DNA of 5,020 nucleotides from contig DMQX01000009.1 in NCBI GenBank assembly GCA_003455555.1, positions 1 to 5,020 of the forward strand, in the 5' to 3' direction. Shown in pieces: positions 5,015 through 5,020 of this stretch. The first letter of the stretch is position 1. Each line of letters opens with the position of its first letter. A program made the position numbers and the translations under genes. The notes under the pieces were generated by a model. It worked only from the letters and a program-made list of their open reading frames with translations. It was not told the DNA's origin and ran no database searches. Source of the stretch: Candidatus Tayloriibacteriota bacterium (GTDB taxonomy: Bacteria; Patescibacteriota; Minisyncoccia; Phycocordibacterales; UBA11359).

Positions 5015-5020
5015 AAGTTC

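Noticed and set aside
1..5020. Composite-transposon reading of the block flanked by two same-orientation MazF-like copies
   Set aside because: The copies are too diverged (about 48% protein identity), no transposase or terminal inverted repeats are present, and the block contains the core gene gatB.
1..5020. CRISPR arrays, tRNA or rRNA genes, insertion sequences
   Set aside because: Reading both strands I found no spaced repeat array, no cloverleaf-like sequence and no transposase motif.

Overview
The window looks like a piece of bacterial chromosome, most likely from a Candidate Phyla Radiation (Patescibacteria, Parcubacteria-like) genome. This is an inference from three things: the style of the GatB protein, two copies of a MazF/PemK-like protein that begins MIKRFLEWI (a type I associate with that group), and very short intergenic gaps. 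All genes read through with the standard code; none contains an in-frame TGA.

Layout, left to right. The left edge holds the first 98 codons of a MazF-like gene on the minus strand, cut by the window end. Next come gatB (minus) and, 15 nt upstream of it, a PAPS-dependent sulfotransferase-like gene (minus); these two look like one transcription unit. A 31-nt divergent gap containing a perfect 16-bp palindrome separates the sulfotransferase from two tandem plus-strand genes, which are paralogous glycosyltransferase-like proteins (GT9/heptosyltransferase type). A direct and inverted repeat cluster spans their junction. After the second one there is a near-consensus promoter, a predicted transcript of about 60 nt and a strong intrinsic terminator, i.e. 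a candidate small RNA gene. The right edge holds a second, complete MazF-like gene on the minus strand, paralogous to the left one.

How it fits together. The sulfotransferase and the two glycosyltransferase-like genes form a plausible module for building or decorating a sulfated surface glycan. The acceptor is unknown and no PAPS-making enzyme is present here. gatB is a housekeeping subunit of the tRNA-dependent amidotransferase; gatA and gatC are not in the window. The two MazF-like genes flank the block in the same orientation, have no recognisable adjacent antitoxin gene within the window, and share two conserved upstream sequence blocks.

The items most worth a second look are the candidate small RNA that ends at the stop codon of the right toxin-like gene, the near-identical DNA patch between the otherwise diverged glycosyltransferase paralogs, the repeat cluster at their junction, the palindromic divergent promoter, and the shared upstream elements of the toxin-like paralogs. 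No stretch longer than 300 bases lacks a gene.
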